From Nocardia aurea (lineage in GTDB: Bacteria; Actinomycetota; Actinomycetes; Mycobacteriales; Mycobacteriaceae), in the NCBI RefSeq assembly GCF_003123685.1, contig NZ_QCYJ01000127.1, forward strand, positions 310,001 through 374,000: DNA of 64,000 bases. The letters are read 5' to 3'. Positions 35,618 through 44,215 of this stretch are shown piece after piece. Made by a program: the position numbers and the translations under genes. Under the pieces are notes generated by a model, which did no database searches, was not told where the DNA came from, and saw only the letters and a program-made list of their open reading frames with translations. How positions within the stretch are numbered: the first letter of the stretch is position 1; each line of letters begins with the position of its first letter.

Positions 35618-35907
35618 TGCAGGGTTTCGACGACCTCGATATCGAACGAACTGTCGCCGGGCACGCTGAACGACTCGCCGCCGCGGAAGGTGACGGCCTC
35701 GGCCGCGCCGGGGAGGGTGACCTTGCATTCACCCTCGATCAATTCCATGATCTCCGGCGCGCCGGTGCTGAAGGTGAGCGCCGAGGGCAGGATGACGCCG
35801 ACCGACTTGGCCGTGCCGTCGGCCAGCACGATGTTGTGGCTGACGCATTTGCCGTCGAAGTAGACGTTGGCCTTCTTCGTCACGCTGACGTTCTCGAACT
35901 GCGACAT
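35596..35907 (-). CDS. ppnP: Pyrimidine/purine nucleoside phosphorylase PpnP
   Basis: A 103-residue single-domain cupin, the size of E. coli PpnP (94 residues). The conserved order is present: SVGVILPSALTFSTGAPEIM, ELIEGECKVTLPG, then GGESFSVPGDSSFDIEV and a terminal YVCHF. The family phosphorolyses several ribonucleosides to base plus ribose 1-phosphate. ATG 35907 follows AAAGAGA. It lies 58 bases after the lipocalin stop on the same strand and may be co-transcribed with it. It converges on the lipase gene. Confidence 0.88.
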   Translation of the reverse strand: MSQFENVSVTKKANVYFDGKCVSHNIVLADGTAKSVGVILPSALTFSTGAPEIMELIEGECKVTLPGAAEAVTFRGGESFSVPGDSSFDIEVVETLHYVCHFG

Positions 35908-35965
35908 GATCTCTTTCCCGAGCCGATGTGGAGCCGTCAGCTTACTGGGCTCGCCACCGCCGTCC

Positions 35966-36580
35966 TCACACCGTGCACAGCGGTGCGATCTGCGACAGAC
36001 CGCCGGTCGTGGGCGAAGTCAGGTACACGCACCGGCTCTGCCCGACCACGTCGATCGCCGTCCCGATCTGCTGCCACTGCGCGGCGTCGAGCGCGGGCGT
36101 GCGCGACAGGACGAATCCGGACACCCTGGTCGGGTCGGTGACCAGCGCCCAGGAGTAGTCCGCGCCGAGGGCGGTGACGATGTAGTTGGTCGGCCCTTCC
36201 AGGCTTTCCTGAGTGGGCACGCCGGGGAAACTGACATGCAGTTGGGCGCCGGTCGCCCGGTCGTTCACGGTCGCGGTGCCGGTGATCTCGTTGAGGCCGT
36301 TGGACCAGGTGGTGCAGCGGTTGCGGACCGAGACATTGCCCTGTGGGTCGAGGGCGTAGGTGGCGGTGGTGTCGCGCGCGCAGACCAGATTGAAGAACTG
36401 CGGCACCGCGGCGAGCTGGTACCAGGTGCCGAGGTATCGGTCGAGTTCGAGCGACGGCACCGGGGCGGGTGCGGCGACCGGTCGCGGCGCGGCGGACGCG
36501 ATGCCCGCGCTCAGCGGGGCGACGATGAGTGCGGCGGCGAGAACGGCCGCGCAACGGTGGACCATTCGATGGGGAAACAC
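35966..36580 (-). CDS. Exported lipocalin (Blc-like)
   Basis: A 204-residue secreted lipocalin. It has a signal peptide (~1-35, ending IASAAP), a short Pro/Ala linker, then the lipocalin signature LDRYLGTWYQLAAVPQFFN (GxW motif). Strands contain TTATYALDPQGNVSVRNRC and GPTNYIVTALGADYSWALV, and a closing segment carries SRCVYLTSP. Bacterial Blc-type lipocalins bind lysophospholipids or fatty acids. GTG 36580 is chosen for its GAGGAG site; ATG 36565 is an alternative. The promoter region holds an operator identical to that of the flavoprotein operon. This suggests membrane-lipid repair in the same stress response. Confidence 0.85.
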   Translation of the reverse strand: MFPHRMVHRCAAVLAAALIVAPLSAGIASAAPRPVAAPAPVPSLELDRYLGTWYQLAAVPQFFNLVCARDTTATYALDPQGNVSVRNRCTTWSNGLNEITGTATVNDRATGAQLHVSFPGVPTQESLEGPTNYIVTALGADYSWALVTDPTRVSGFVLSRTPALDAAQWQQIGTAIDVVGQSRCVYLTSPTTGGLSQIAPLCTV

Positions 36581-36620
36581 GGGGACTCCTCGGATCGACG
36601 ACCCTTTCACCTTAACCCAG

Positions 36621-36639
36621 AACGATGCATAATTGATGC
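36621..36639. promoter_or_regulatory. LitR-type operator candidate, copy 1
   Basis: AACGATGCATAATTGATGC lies between the divergent lipocalin and DUF4267 genes. It contains two GATGC words 11 bases apart. An identical 19-base copy lies at 38421. CarH/LitR regulators are known to bind 11-bp direct repeats, and a MerR gene of that type is adjacent. Confidence 0.75.
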
Positions 36640-36682
36640 GTCGGCGCGGTTCGTGACCGGCACGGATCACGCAGGAGGTCGA

Positions 36683-37054
36683 ATGCGGTACGACTGGCTC
36701 CCCCGCGCGGCCGGCATCGCGACCGCCGCCTACGGCATCGCGGTCGCCGCGCGCCCCGCGATCCTGCTCGGGCCGTGCGGCTGGTCCGGCGAGCCCCCGG
36801 CCGTGCGCGCGCTGACCAGGATGGTCGGTGTGCGCGACACCGCCTCCGGACTCGCCATGATCGCGGCGCCCGATGCCCGATCCATGCGCCTCGCCATCGC
36901 CGTCAGGGTGTGCTCGGACCTCGGCGACACGGCCGTACTCGGGCTCGCGCTGCGCGGCAGACCACAGCGCGCCAAGGCCGTCGCTGTCACGGCGGGCTGG
37001 GGTCTGCTGTGCGCCGCCACCGCGATGGCGACGACGCGAACATCGAGCCCATGA
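36683..37054 (+). CDS. DUF4267-like small membrane protein
   Basis: A 123-residue protein with about four hydrophobic helices (~7-27, 40-60, 68-88 and 97-115) and the short motif VGVRDTASGLAMI. It fits the DUF4267 pattern (G-x-RD...G...). ATG 36683 has AGGAGG at 36673-36678. It precedes the B12-MerR regulator by 88 bases and is divergent from the lipocalin across the shared operator. The function is unknown; co-transcription with the regulator is probable. Confidence 0.68.
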   Translation: MRYDWLPRAAGIATAAYGIAVAARPAILLGPCGWSGEPPAVRALTRMVGVRDTASGLAMIAAPDARSMRLAIAVRVCSDLGDTAVLGLALRGRPQRAKAVAVTAGWGLLCAATAMATTRTSSP

Positions 37055-37142
37055 GGCCGCAGCCGGGTTTCGCGCAGCGCCACGGACACCGGGGCGCCGG
37101 GCCGTGACGACACGCCGAGACCGGAAGGGGCAGAATGAGGCG

Positions 37143-38066
37143 ATGCCCGCCGGTTCAGCTCCAGTCTCCGACGCGGCCGGATACACGGTGCGCGCGGTCG
37201 CCGAGCGTCTCGGCATTCCGACCGCGACGCTGCGAAGCTGGAATCGCCGGTACGACATCGGGCCCCCGCAGGATCGCCCGGGCAAGCACCGCCTGTACTC
37301 GGAGCGGGATATCGCACTGCTCGGCCAGATGGTCGCGCTCATCCGCGACGGCGCGACACCCGCGGGCGCGGCCGCCTCGGTACGCGGACCGCTCCCGGTA
37401 CGCGGCGACCGGATCACCCTGCTCGACGCCGCCTTCGCACTCGACGCCACGGCCGTGTCCGGCCTGCTAGCCGTTCACGTGCGCGACTACGGGGTGATCG
37501 CGACCTGGGACGAGCTGTGCCGTCCCGCCTTCGCCGACATCATCACCCGCCAAGACGACGGTGAGGGCTGCATCGACGTCGAGCACCTGCTGTCCTGGTG
37601 CATCACCTCGATCATGCACCGCACCAATCCCCCACCGGAGAAGAAGGCCGCGCCGAGTACGGCGGTGTCGGATAGGGCGGTGTCGCATACGGCGGTGTCG
37701 GATCCGGCGGTGTCGGATACGGCGGCGGCACCATCGGTCCTGTTGGCCTGCACCAGCGGTGAAACACACGCGCTGCCCCTCGAGGTGCTACGGGCCGCAC
37801 TCGCCGAACGCGGCGTCGGCGCCAGGATGCTCGGCGCGGATGTGCCGACGACCGCACTGACCGACGCGATCGCCCGGCACGACGATCCGGCGTCGGTGGT
37901 GCTGTGGTCGCAACAGGAATCGACGGCGCTGACCTCGGCGGTCCGCGCCTGCGCGAACGCGGGTGCGCGGATATTCGTCGGCGGTCCCGGTTGGGAAGAG
38001 GTCATCCTGCCTGAAACGGTGCACCGGGTGCGCAGCCTGACCGACGCCGTGGACCTGCTGGCCTGA
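37143..38066 (+). CDS. MerR-family regulator with C-terminal B12-binding domain (LitR/CarH type)
   Basis: A 307-residue regulator. Residues 14-75 are a MerR winged helix (YTVRAVAERLGIPTATLRSW, NRRYDIGPPQ). Residues ~90-160 form the helical cap of B12-binding photoreceptors and keep the Glu-His pair (VEHLLSW, 147-148). The C-terminal Rossmann-like domain (~198-305) has GETHALPLEVL, where His209 is the expected lower axial cobalt ligand, then RMLGADVP. Between them lies a low-complexity insert made by a 15-bp repeat. The Trp of the CarH Wx9EH motif seems replaced by Gln137. It probably represses the nearby lipid genes in the dark. Confidence 0.82.
   Translation: MPAGSAPVSDAAGYTVRAVAERLGIPTATLRSWNRRYDIGPPQDRPGKHRLYSERDIALLGQMVALIRDGATPAGAAASVRGPLPVRGDRITLLDAAFALDATAVSGLLAVHVRDYGVIATWDELCRPAFADIITRQDDGEGCIDVEHLLSWCITSIMHRTNPPPEKKAAPSTAVSDRAVSHTAVSDPAVSDTAAAPSVLLACTSGETHALPLEVLRAALAERGVGARMLGADVPTTALTDAIARHDDPASVVLWSQQESTALTSAVRACANAGARIFVGGPGWEEVILPETVHRVRSLTDAVDLLA
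37661..37720 (+). repeat. 15-bp coding minisatellite in the B12-MerR gene
   Basis: Four tandem units of GGCGGTGTCGGATAC (with one or two changes each) encode the repeated pentapeptide TAVSD / RAVSH / TAVSD / PAVSD. They lie between the helical cap and the B12 domain and lengthen the linker. Confidence 0.9.
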
Positions 38067-38105
38067 ACCAGCCTCGTGTCCCGAGCGAAAGAGCAGTCGA
38101 CACTC

Positions 38106-38250
38106 TCGCACTCGGCCGCCCGGCGTGCGCATTCCGTCCGGCACACTCGGCCGCCCGGCTTACGCGTCCCGCCAGGCATGCATGGTCCCGTCCGGGGCAC
38201 TCGGCCGCCCGGCTGACCGCGTCCCATCCGGCGTGCGCGTCCCGAACTCG
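38106..38250. repeat. Intergenic minisatellite between the B12-MerR gene and the flavoprotein operon
   Basis: Three copies of the 17-base word GCACTCGGCCGCCCGGC (38108, 38143 with one change, and 38197) are separated by related GTGCGCGTCCC-like sequence. Their spacing is 35 and 54 bases. The unit lengths and GC-rich style resemble the array at 13240-14060. The 395-base gap between the two genes otherwise holds only the operator and promoter. Confidence 0.78.
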
Positions 38251-38420
38251 GCGGCGAGAACGTGCGACGGTCCATCCCGAGCCGTCCACTCCGGTTGCGA
38301 TCGGATCGCCTCCCCCGAATCCTTTCGTGGACATATCAACCCCGGTCGGAACCCGATTCGACCGATCCGACGCGGCGCGCACGGCGAACCCCTCCCGACA
38401 CGAGTGGCTCACTCATCTGA

Positions 38421-38440
38421 AACGATGCATAATTGATGCA
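38421..38440 (+). promoter_or_regulatory. LitR-type operator candidate, copy 2
   Basis: AACGATGCATAATTGATGCA is identical over 19 bases to the site at 36621. It gives CGATGCA and TGATGCA as 11-bp direct repeats. It ends 22 bases before the flavoprotein ATG and overlaps the likely core promoter (CATAAT could be the -10), consistent with repression. Confidence 0.78.
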
Positions 38441-38461
38441 CAGTGTGTCCGAAGGAGAGTT

Positions 38462-39778
38462 ATGGTCGACCGCACGCAGGACCGCACCGGGCGCGTCGCC
38501 GTCATCGGCGGCGGAGTATCCGGACTGACCGCGGCGTTGGCCCTGGCCCATTCGTCGGAGGTCACCCTGTACGAGGCGCAGGCCAGGCTCGGCGGACACG
38601 CCGACACCCACCGGATCACCGCGACGACGGGCGCCTCGATCGGCGTCGACACCGGTTTCATCGTCCACAACGACCGCACGTATCCGACGCTGCTGCGCCT
38701 GTTCGACGAACTCGGCGTCGCGACACAGGAATCCGATATGAGCATGTCGGTGCGATGCGACGGCTGCGGCCTCGAGTACGCGGGAGCCCGCGGTCTCGCC
38801 GGACTGTTCGCCACACCGCGATCGGTGACCCGCGGGCGTTACCTGCGGCTGCTCACCGAAGTACCGCGTTTCCACCGCCTCGCCCGCGCGGAACTCGACA
38901 ACGCCGGGTCCGAGGGCCGGACGCTGGGCGAATTCGTCCGGGCGACGGCGTTTTCCGACTACTTCGTCACGCATTTCCTGACACCGCTGGTATCGGCGGT
39001 GTGGTCGTGTGATCCGACCACCGCGCTGCGCTACCCGGCCAGGTACCTGTTCGCCTTCCTGCACCATCACGGCATGCTGACGGTGTTCGGCTCGCCGACC
39101 TGGCGCACCGTAGTCGGCGGGTCGGCGAATTATGTCGCCGCGGTCGCCGAGCGATTGGACGCCGTGCGCGTGGCCACCCCCGTTCGCGCGGTGCACCGGA
39201 CCGCCGACGGCGTCGCCGTGCGGGACGACGCCGACGCGGTCACGCACTTCGACGCCGTAGTGGTCGCGACCCACCCCGACCAGGCCCTTGCCCTGCTCGC
39301 CGAACCCACCGACGCCGAACGCTCGATCCTGTCCGCGATGCCGTATTCGGTGAACCACACCGTCCTGCACACCGACGAATCCGTACTCCCGAAGGCCACG
39401 CGGGCCCGCGCCTCGTGGAACTATCGACTGCCCGCGTGCGATACCCGCGCCGACCGGGTGCTCGTCAGTTACGACCTGACCCGATTGCAGCGCCTCGACC
39501 GCGCCGACGACCGCCGTTTCCTCGTCACTCTCGGCGACGGCGACCGGGTCGCGGCGGACCGGATTCTGGATCGGATGGTCTACGAGCATCCGATCTACAC
39601 CCCGGAATCGGTCGCCGCGCAGCGCAGGCTCGGCGAGATCGGTGACGATCGCGTGGCATTCGCGGGCGCGTACCACGGCTGGGGTTTCCACGAGGACGGC
39701 GCGGCGTCGGGCCTACGCGCGGCGCGACGGCTGGGCTCTCGATGGGCGGACGAGCCACGGGTCGTGCACGCGTCATGA
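38462..39778 (+). CDS. FAD-dependent amine-oxidase-like oxidoreductase
   Basis: A 438-residue flavoprotein of the NAD(P)-binding/amine oxidase group that accompanies DUF1365 and CFA-synthase genes. The dinucleotide fold is GRVAVIGGGVSGLTAALAL (~10-29), with YEAQARLGGHADT after beta2. The C-terminal FAD contact is GDDRVAFAGAYHGWGFHEDG (~400-420). ATG 38462 has GAAGGAGAG upstream. In related light- and singlet-oxygen-induced clusters this protein (UfaD-like) is thought to modify unsaturated or furan fatty acids. That assignment here is by context. The next gene overlaps it by ATGA. Confidence 0.83.
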   Translation: MVDRTQDRTGRVAVIGGGVSGLTAALALAHSSEVTLYEAQARLGGHADTHRITATTGASIGVDTGFIVHNDRTYPTLLRLFDELGVATQESDMSMSVRCDGCGLEYAGARGLAGLFATPRSVTRGRYLRLLTEVPRFHRLARAELDNAGSEGRTLGEFVRATAFSDYFVTHFLTPLVSAVWSCDPTTALRYPARYLFAFLHHHGMLTVFGSPTWRTVVGGSANYVAAVAERLDAVRVATPVRAVHRTADGVAVRDDADAVTHFDAVVVATHPDQALALLAEPTDAERSILSAMPYSVNHTVLHTDESVLPKATRARASWNYRLPACDTRADRVLVSYDLTRLQRLDRADDRRFLVTLGDGDRVAADRILDRMVYEHPIYTPESVAAQRRLGEIGDDRVAFAGAYHGWGFHEDGAASGLRAARRLGSRWADEPRVVHAS

Positions 39779-40497
39779 ACGCGCGGATCGTCCGTACCCG
39801 TATCCATCACGCGCGCATGGCCCCGCTGCGGCACGAGTTCCGCTATCGCAGCTACAGCTGGCTGGTCGATCTCGACGATATGCCGAGGCTGCCCGGGTTG
39901 CTGCGTCCGTTCGCCGATTTCCGCGCCGCCGACCATCTCGGCGATCCCGACCTGTCGCTGCGCCGCAATGTCGACGATTACCTGGCCGAACACGGCATCG
40001 GCCTGCGCGGCGGCCGGGTGCTGATGCTCGCCAACGCCCGCGTCCTCGGGCATGTCTTCAACCCGCTCACCCTGTACTGGTGCCGCGACGAGACCGACAC
40101 TCCGGTCTGCGTGATCGCCGAGGTGCACAACACCTACGGCGGCAGGCACCGCTACCTGCTCCGCCCCGACGAGGACGGCCGGGCTCGCACCGAGAAGCAG
40201 TTCTACGTGTCACCGTTCAACGAGGTCAGCGGTGAATACCGGATGCGCGTCCCCGAGCCGGACGACGAGCTGCGGGTATCCATCGTGCTCGAATACGGAG
40301 CGCCGATCTTCGCCGCTTCGATGACGGGTCGTTGCCGACCGGCCACCCTCCCGACGATTCTGCGCGCGATCATTGCCGTACCCCTCGCTCCACTCATGGT
40401 CTCGGCGCGTATCCGCTGGCAGGGCGCGCGCCTGTGGGCCCGCCGCCTGCCCGTCATCGCCCGAACCCCCGTTTCGCCCCAGGAGCCGCTGCGGTGA
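39775..40497 (+). CDS. DUF1365 protein
   Basis: A 240-residue protein beginning NARIVRTRIHHARMAPLRHE. Typical DUF1365 blocks follow: RYRSYSWLVDLDDMPRLP, RVLMLANARVLGHVFNPLTL, then VIAEVHNTYGGRHRYLL and KQFYVSPFNEVSGEY. Its biochemical role is not established; it nearly always sits between an amine-oxidase-like flavoprotein and a CFA-type methyltransferase. ATG 39775 overlaps the flavoprotein stop, and its own stop overlaps the methyltransferase GTG, so the three proteins are translationally coupled and probably act in one pathway. Confidence 0.88.
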   Translation: MNARIVRTRIHHARMAPLRHEFRYRSYSWLVDLDDMPRLPGLLRPFADFRAADHLGDPDLSLRRNVDDYLAEHGIGLRGGRVLMLANARVLGHVFNPLTLYWCRDETDTPVCVIAEVHNTYGGRHRYLLRPDEDGRARTEKQFYVSPFNEVSGEYRMRVPEPDDELRVSIVLEYGAPIFAASMTGRCRPATLPTILRAIIAVPLAPLMVSARIRWQGARLWARRLPVIARTPVSPQEPLR

Positions 40498-41792
40498 GTA
40501 TCGAATTCCATGCCGAACCAGGCACCCGCCCGACCCCGAGCAGAGCGGTGTGGCCCGACGTCGACACCGTCCCCACCGGCATCCGAACCGCCGTCGCGGC
40601 GCCGGTGGCCGAATACCTGTTCCGACGCGCGATCCGCGACCTGCCGATACTGGTCGAACTGCCCGACGGCACGAGGTACGGCAACGGTGATCGCGACGAT
40701 CCGCGAATGATCCTGCGCCGCCCGCGTGATTTCTTCGCCCGAATCGGGGCGGGCGGGCTGATCGGGTTCGGCGAGTCGTATATGGCCGGTGACTGGTCGG
40801 CGCCCGACCTCGCGGCGACCCTCGCGGTCTTCGCCGCCCGCATCGACACGCTGATCCCGGCGTCCCTGCAACGGTTGCGCCGACTGTATGTCGCCGCCCA
40901 TCCGGCGGACGAACGCAACAGCCCGGACAACACCCGGGACAACATCGCCAGGCACTACGACCTGTCCAACGAGTTCTTCGCGCTCTTCCTCGACGACACG
41001 CTCACCTATTCCAGCGCGCTGTTCGAACAGCTCACCCCGCCCCCGCGCTGGGAGGATCTCGCGGCGGCCCAGCACGCCAAGATCGACCGGATGCTGGACG
41101 CCGCGCGCGTCGGGCCGGGTACCCGCGTTCTCGAAATCGGCACCGGCTGGGGCGAATTGGCCCTGCGCGCGGCCGCGAGGGGCGCGGTGGTGCGGTCGGT
41201 GACGCTGTCCACCGAACAGCGCGCGCTCGCCGTGGAACGGATCGCCGCGGCCGGGCTCGGCGACCGGGTGCGCGTCGATCTGCTCGACTACCGCAAGGTG
41301 GACGGCACCTACGACGCGGTGGTGTCGGTCGAGATGATCGAGGCCGTCGGCTACGAATATCTCGGCACGTTCTTCGCGACCATCGACGGCGTGCTGGCGC
41401 ACGACGGGCGGGTGGTCGTGCAATCCATCACCATGCCGCACGAACGCATGCTCGCCACCCGCGACACCTACACCTGGGTGCACAAATACATCTTTCCCGG
41501 GGGCTTCCTGCCGTCGACCCGCTTGATCGAGGAAACCGTGCGCCGCGACAGCTCACTTGTCGTCCGCGACGACTTCTCGATGGGGCCGCACTACGCCCAT
41601 ACCCTGCGGTTGTGGCGGCAGCGCTTCGAGTCGCGGCTGGAGGAAGTGGCCGCGCTCGGGTTCGATCCGGTCTTCATCGAGATGTGGCGGCTGTATCTGG
41701 CCTATTCCGAGGCCGGATTCCGATGCGGTTACCTCGATGTGCGTCAGTTCCTGCTCACCAGAGCGGATCAGCCGGTCCGGCCGAGCAGATGA
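40494..41792 (+). CDS. Cyclopropane-fatty-acid synthase-like SAM methyltransferase
   Basis: A 432-residue methyltransferase, the third gene of the operon, starting at GTG 40494 with AGGAG eight bases before. The N-terminal helical part (~20-130) is of the CFA/UfaA type. The SAM motif is VLEIGTGWGELALRAA (~213). SVEMIEAVGYEYLGTFF carries the conserved Glu of the bicarbonate site, and QSITMPHERM and KYIFPGGFLPS are family hallmarks. It methylates double bonds of phospholipid acyl chains, giving cyclopropane or methyl-branched/furan precursors. The 3' end overlaps the convergent TIGR01777 gene by 25 bases. Confidence 0.88.
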   Translation: MSIEFHAEPGTRPTPSRAVWPDVDTVPTGIRTAVAAPVAEYLFRRAIRDLPILVELPDGTRYGNGDRDDPRMILRRPRDFFARIGAGGLIGFGESYMAGDWSAPDLAATLAVFAARIDTLIPASLQRLRRLYVAAHPADERNSPDNTRDNIARHYDLSNEFFALFLDDTLTYSSALFEQLTPPPRWEDLAAAQHAKIDRMLDAARVGPGTRVLEIGTGWGELALRAAARGAVVRSVTLSTEQRALAVERIAAAGLGDRVRVDLLDYRKVDGTYDAVVSVEMIEAVGYEYLGTFFATIDGVLAHDGRVVVQSITMPHERMLATRDTYTWVHKYIFPGGFLPSTRLIEETVRRDSSLVVRDDFSMGPHYAHTLRLWRQRFESRLEEVAALGFDPVFIEMWRLYLAYSEAGFRCGYLDVRQFLLTRADQPVRPSR

Positions 41793-43117
41793 CGCAGCGT
41801 CGATTCCAGCTCGGGTCGGCGAAACGTGTGCCCGGCGCGTAACAGTCGCGCCGGCGCGACACGCTGGCTCGCAGCGGCCAATTCCTTTGACCCCTGCGCA
41901 CCGAGCAGCAGGCCGGGGCCGAATTCCGGAACGGGCAGCAACGCGGGTCGATTCAGCACCCCGGCCAATGTCTTGGTGTAATCGGTGTTCCGAACCGGTT
42001 GCGGGGCAACGGCGTTCACCGGACCGGCGATATCGCTGTCCCACAGCGCGCGATGGTACACGTCGACGAGATCGTCGATTCCGATCCAGGACAGCCATTG
42101 GCTGCCGTCACCGATCCGGCCGCCGAGTCCGGTCGTGAACAGCGGGCGCAACAGTTTCAGCGTGCCACCGCGCGGCGATTGCACGATACCGGTGCGAATC
42201 CGGGCCACCCGTACTCCGGCTTCGGCCGCGACGAGTGTGGCCGCCTCCCAGTCGGAGACGAGGTCGGCGAGGAAACCGTCACCGCGCGTCGCGTTCTCGT
42301 CCAGCACCTCGTCGCCGCGGTCGTATCCGTAGTAACCGATGGCCGAGGCGCAGACGAACGTGCCGATCCCGGCGGTGGCCGCGCGTTCGGCGAGCCTGCG
42401 GGTCGGACCGATCCTGCTCTCGGTCATCGCGCGCTTGTGGCCCGCGGTGAAACGCCCGGCGATCGACGCGCCCGCCAGATGGACGACGGCGTCGACGCCG
42501 TCGAGCAGATCCGGCGCGGGATCGTCGGGGTGCCACTGCCTTTCGTCCGCACCGACCGGCTGATGCCTGACCAGGCGCAACACCCGGTGTCCGCCGGTGG
42601 TCAGGAACGCGGTCAACGCCGAACCGATCAGGCCCGTACTTCCGGTGACGGCGATCGTCGACGGCGCGTAGCCGTGTGCGGCCGCCCGACCGTGCGCGGC
42701 CAGATCGTCGGCCAACTGCCGATAGCGGTAGTCGAACATCGGACGCAACGCGAAGGCGGGAACCGGGGAGTCCACCCGATCCACCACCCGGGTGCCCGCT
42801 TCGTCGACGACCTCGAATTCGTGTGTGTGCCGCCAGCGCAACAGCAATCCGGCGGGCATCGAGGCGAGCCCGTCGGCGACCAGATCGTCGACGAACCGGT
42901 GCGGCGGGTCGTATTCGGCCGGATCGTGGCGCGCCACCCACCGCAGTCCACCCGGCAGACCGAGGACCGCGCGGCCGTCACGCAACGAATCCGCCTCGGC
43001 GACCGGGGTCACCGGCTGCCACGGCGGCGCGAGCCTGGCGAACGCACCGGGGCGGGAATACCACGCGAACACCTCGGATCGGGGTGCGGCGACGACACTC
43101 GAACACTCGATGCCCAT
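41768..43117 (-). CDS. SRPBCC-NAD epimerase fusion (TIGR01777 family)
   Basis: A 449-residue two-domain protein. Residues 1-148 form a START/SRPBCC lipid-binding fold (opens IECSSVVAAPRSEVFAWYS). Residues ~153-449 form a Rossmann NAD(P) epimerase of the TIGR01777/YfcH type. That part shows VTGSTGLIGSALTAFL, GVDAVVHLAGASIAGRF, FVCASAIGYYGYD and a C-terminal RAGHTFRRPELESTLRHLL. The usual fusion order is kept. ATG 43117 is the first good start. A third operator-like site lies 26 bases upstream, so it likely belongs to the same regulon as the flavoprotein operon, and it converges with that operon. Confidence 0.85.
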   Translation of the reverse strand: MGIECSSVVAAPRSEVFAWYSRPGAFARLAPPWQPVTPVAEADSLRDGRAVLGLPGGLRWVARHDPAEYDPPHRFVDDLVADGLASMPAGLLLRWRHTHEFEVVDEAGTRVVDRVDSPVPAFALRPMFDYRYRQLADDLAAHGRAAAHGYAPSTIAVTGSTGLIGSALTAFLTTGGHRVLRLVRHQPVGADERQWHPDDPAPDLLDGVDAVVHLAGASIAGRFTAGHKRAMTESRIGPTRRLAERAATAGIGTFVCASAIGYYGYDRGDEVLDENATRGDGFLADLVSDWEAATLVAAEAGVRVARIRTGIVQSPRGGTLKLLRPLFTTGLGGRIGDGSQWLSWIGIDDLVDVYHRALWDSDIAGPVNAVAPQPVRNTDYTKTLAGVLNRPALLPVPEFGPGLLLGAQGSKELAAASQRVAPARLLRAGHTFRRPELESTLRHLLGRTG

Positions 43118-43142
43118 CCCCCGACTCTAACCACGATTCACT

Positions 43143-43166
43143 CTCGCGCAACGTTCATGCATCGTT
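43143..43166. promoter_or_regulatory. LitR-type operator candidate, copy 3 (diverged)
   Basis: On the minus strand this reads AACGATGCATGAACGTTGCG. The first ten bases match the two upstream sites exactly. The second half keeps an 11-base phase (CGATGC then CGTTGC). It lies between the divergent TIGR01777 and SDR genes. Confidence 0.6.
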
Positions 43167-43204
43167 CCATCGCGATTCGCGGGAATCTCTAGAAGAATGG
43201 GCCG

Positions 43205-44179
43205 ATGACCGATGCACCCGGTGCCACGCCTCGACTGGACACCCTCCTCGACCGGACCATCGTTCCCGGCTTCACCCGTCTCGGCATCGCGCTACGCCGC
43301 GACCACTGGCCCGCCGATCCGGCGCCGCACGCGCTACGCGGCGCGACGGCACTGGTGACGGGGTCCAATTCCGGTATCGGCCTGGCGATCGCGAACGCGC
43401 TGGCCGCACTCGACGCGTCGGTGGTGCTGGCGGTACGCAACCGGGAACGCGGCGAAAGGGCACGCGACCGGATACTGGCGGCGCATCCGGGGGCCGACAT
43501 CCTCGTCACCGAATGCGATATCGCCGATCCGGATTCGGTCACCGCCTGCGCCGACCGACTCGTCGACCAGCTGACCGGGCTGAACGTACTGATCCACAAC
43601 GCGGGCGTGCTGCCACCGAAACGCACCGAGTCACCAGACGGACACGAGCTGAGTCTGGCCACCCACATCCTCGGGCCGCTGCGTCTGACCGACCGGCTCG
43701 CGCCACTGCTCGCCGCCACCGGTGCGGGCCGGGTGATCTTCGTGTCGTCGGGCGGGATGTACACCCAGCCGCTGGCCGTCGACGATCCCGAATACCTGCG
43801 CGGCGGCTATCGCGGCGCGACGGCGTACGCGCGGACCAAACGCATGCAGGTGGCCTTCACCCCGATCATCGCCGAACGATACGCGCCGCAGGGGATTTCG
43901 GCGCACTCCATGCATCCGGGCTGGGTCGACACCCCCGGCGTCACCGACGCGCTGCCCGGTTTCCACCGTCTCGTCGGGCCGCTCCTGCGGACTCCGGCCG
44001 AAGGGGCCGACACCGCCGTCTGGCTGGCCGCGACGCAACCACCGCCGCCGTCCGGACATTTCTGGCACGACCGACGGCAACGTCCCGAACACCGGCTGCG
44101 CCGCACCCGCTATTCCTCCGGGGAGGTCTGGCGGCTGTGGCTGGACTGCAACCGTGCGGCCGGGGTGACCCTGTACTGA
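43205..44179 (+). CDS. Short-chain dehydrogenase/reductase (DHRS12-like)
   Basis: A 324-residue SDR. The cofactor motif is VTGSNSGIGLAIANAL (~50-65, TGxxxGxG). NVLIHNAGVLP is the NAG loop. Ser in VIFVSSGG, Tyr and Lys in TAYARTKRM complete the catalytic set, and HPGWVDTPG follows. An N-terminal extension of ~45 residues and a C-terminal stretch (GHFWHDRRQRPEH, W-rich) resemble DHRS12-type enzymes linked to lipid or steroid substrates. ATG 43205 is near the divergent TIGR01777 promoter and the shared operator candidate. Its product is not known. Confidence 0.83.
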   Translation: MTDAPGATPRLDTLLDRTIVPGFTRLGIALRRDHWPADPAPHALRGATALVTGSNSGIGLAIANALAALDASVVLAVRNRERGERARDRILAAHPGADILVTECDIADPDSVTACADRLVDQLTGLNVLIHNAGVLPPKRTESPDGHELSLATHILGPLRLTDRLAPLLAATGAGRVIFVSSGGMYTQPLAVDDPEYLRGGYRGATAYARTKRMQVAFTPIIAERYAPQGISAHSMHPGWVDTPGVTDALPGFHRLVGPLLRTPAEGADTAVWLAATQPPPPSGHFWHDRRQRPEHRLRRTRYSSGEVWRLWLDCNRAAGVTLY

Positions 44180-44215
44180 TCGGATCACCCACGGCCGCAC
44201 AGTGGTTCGTGATTG

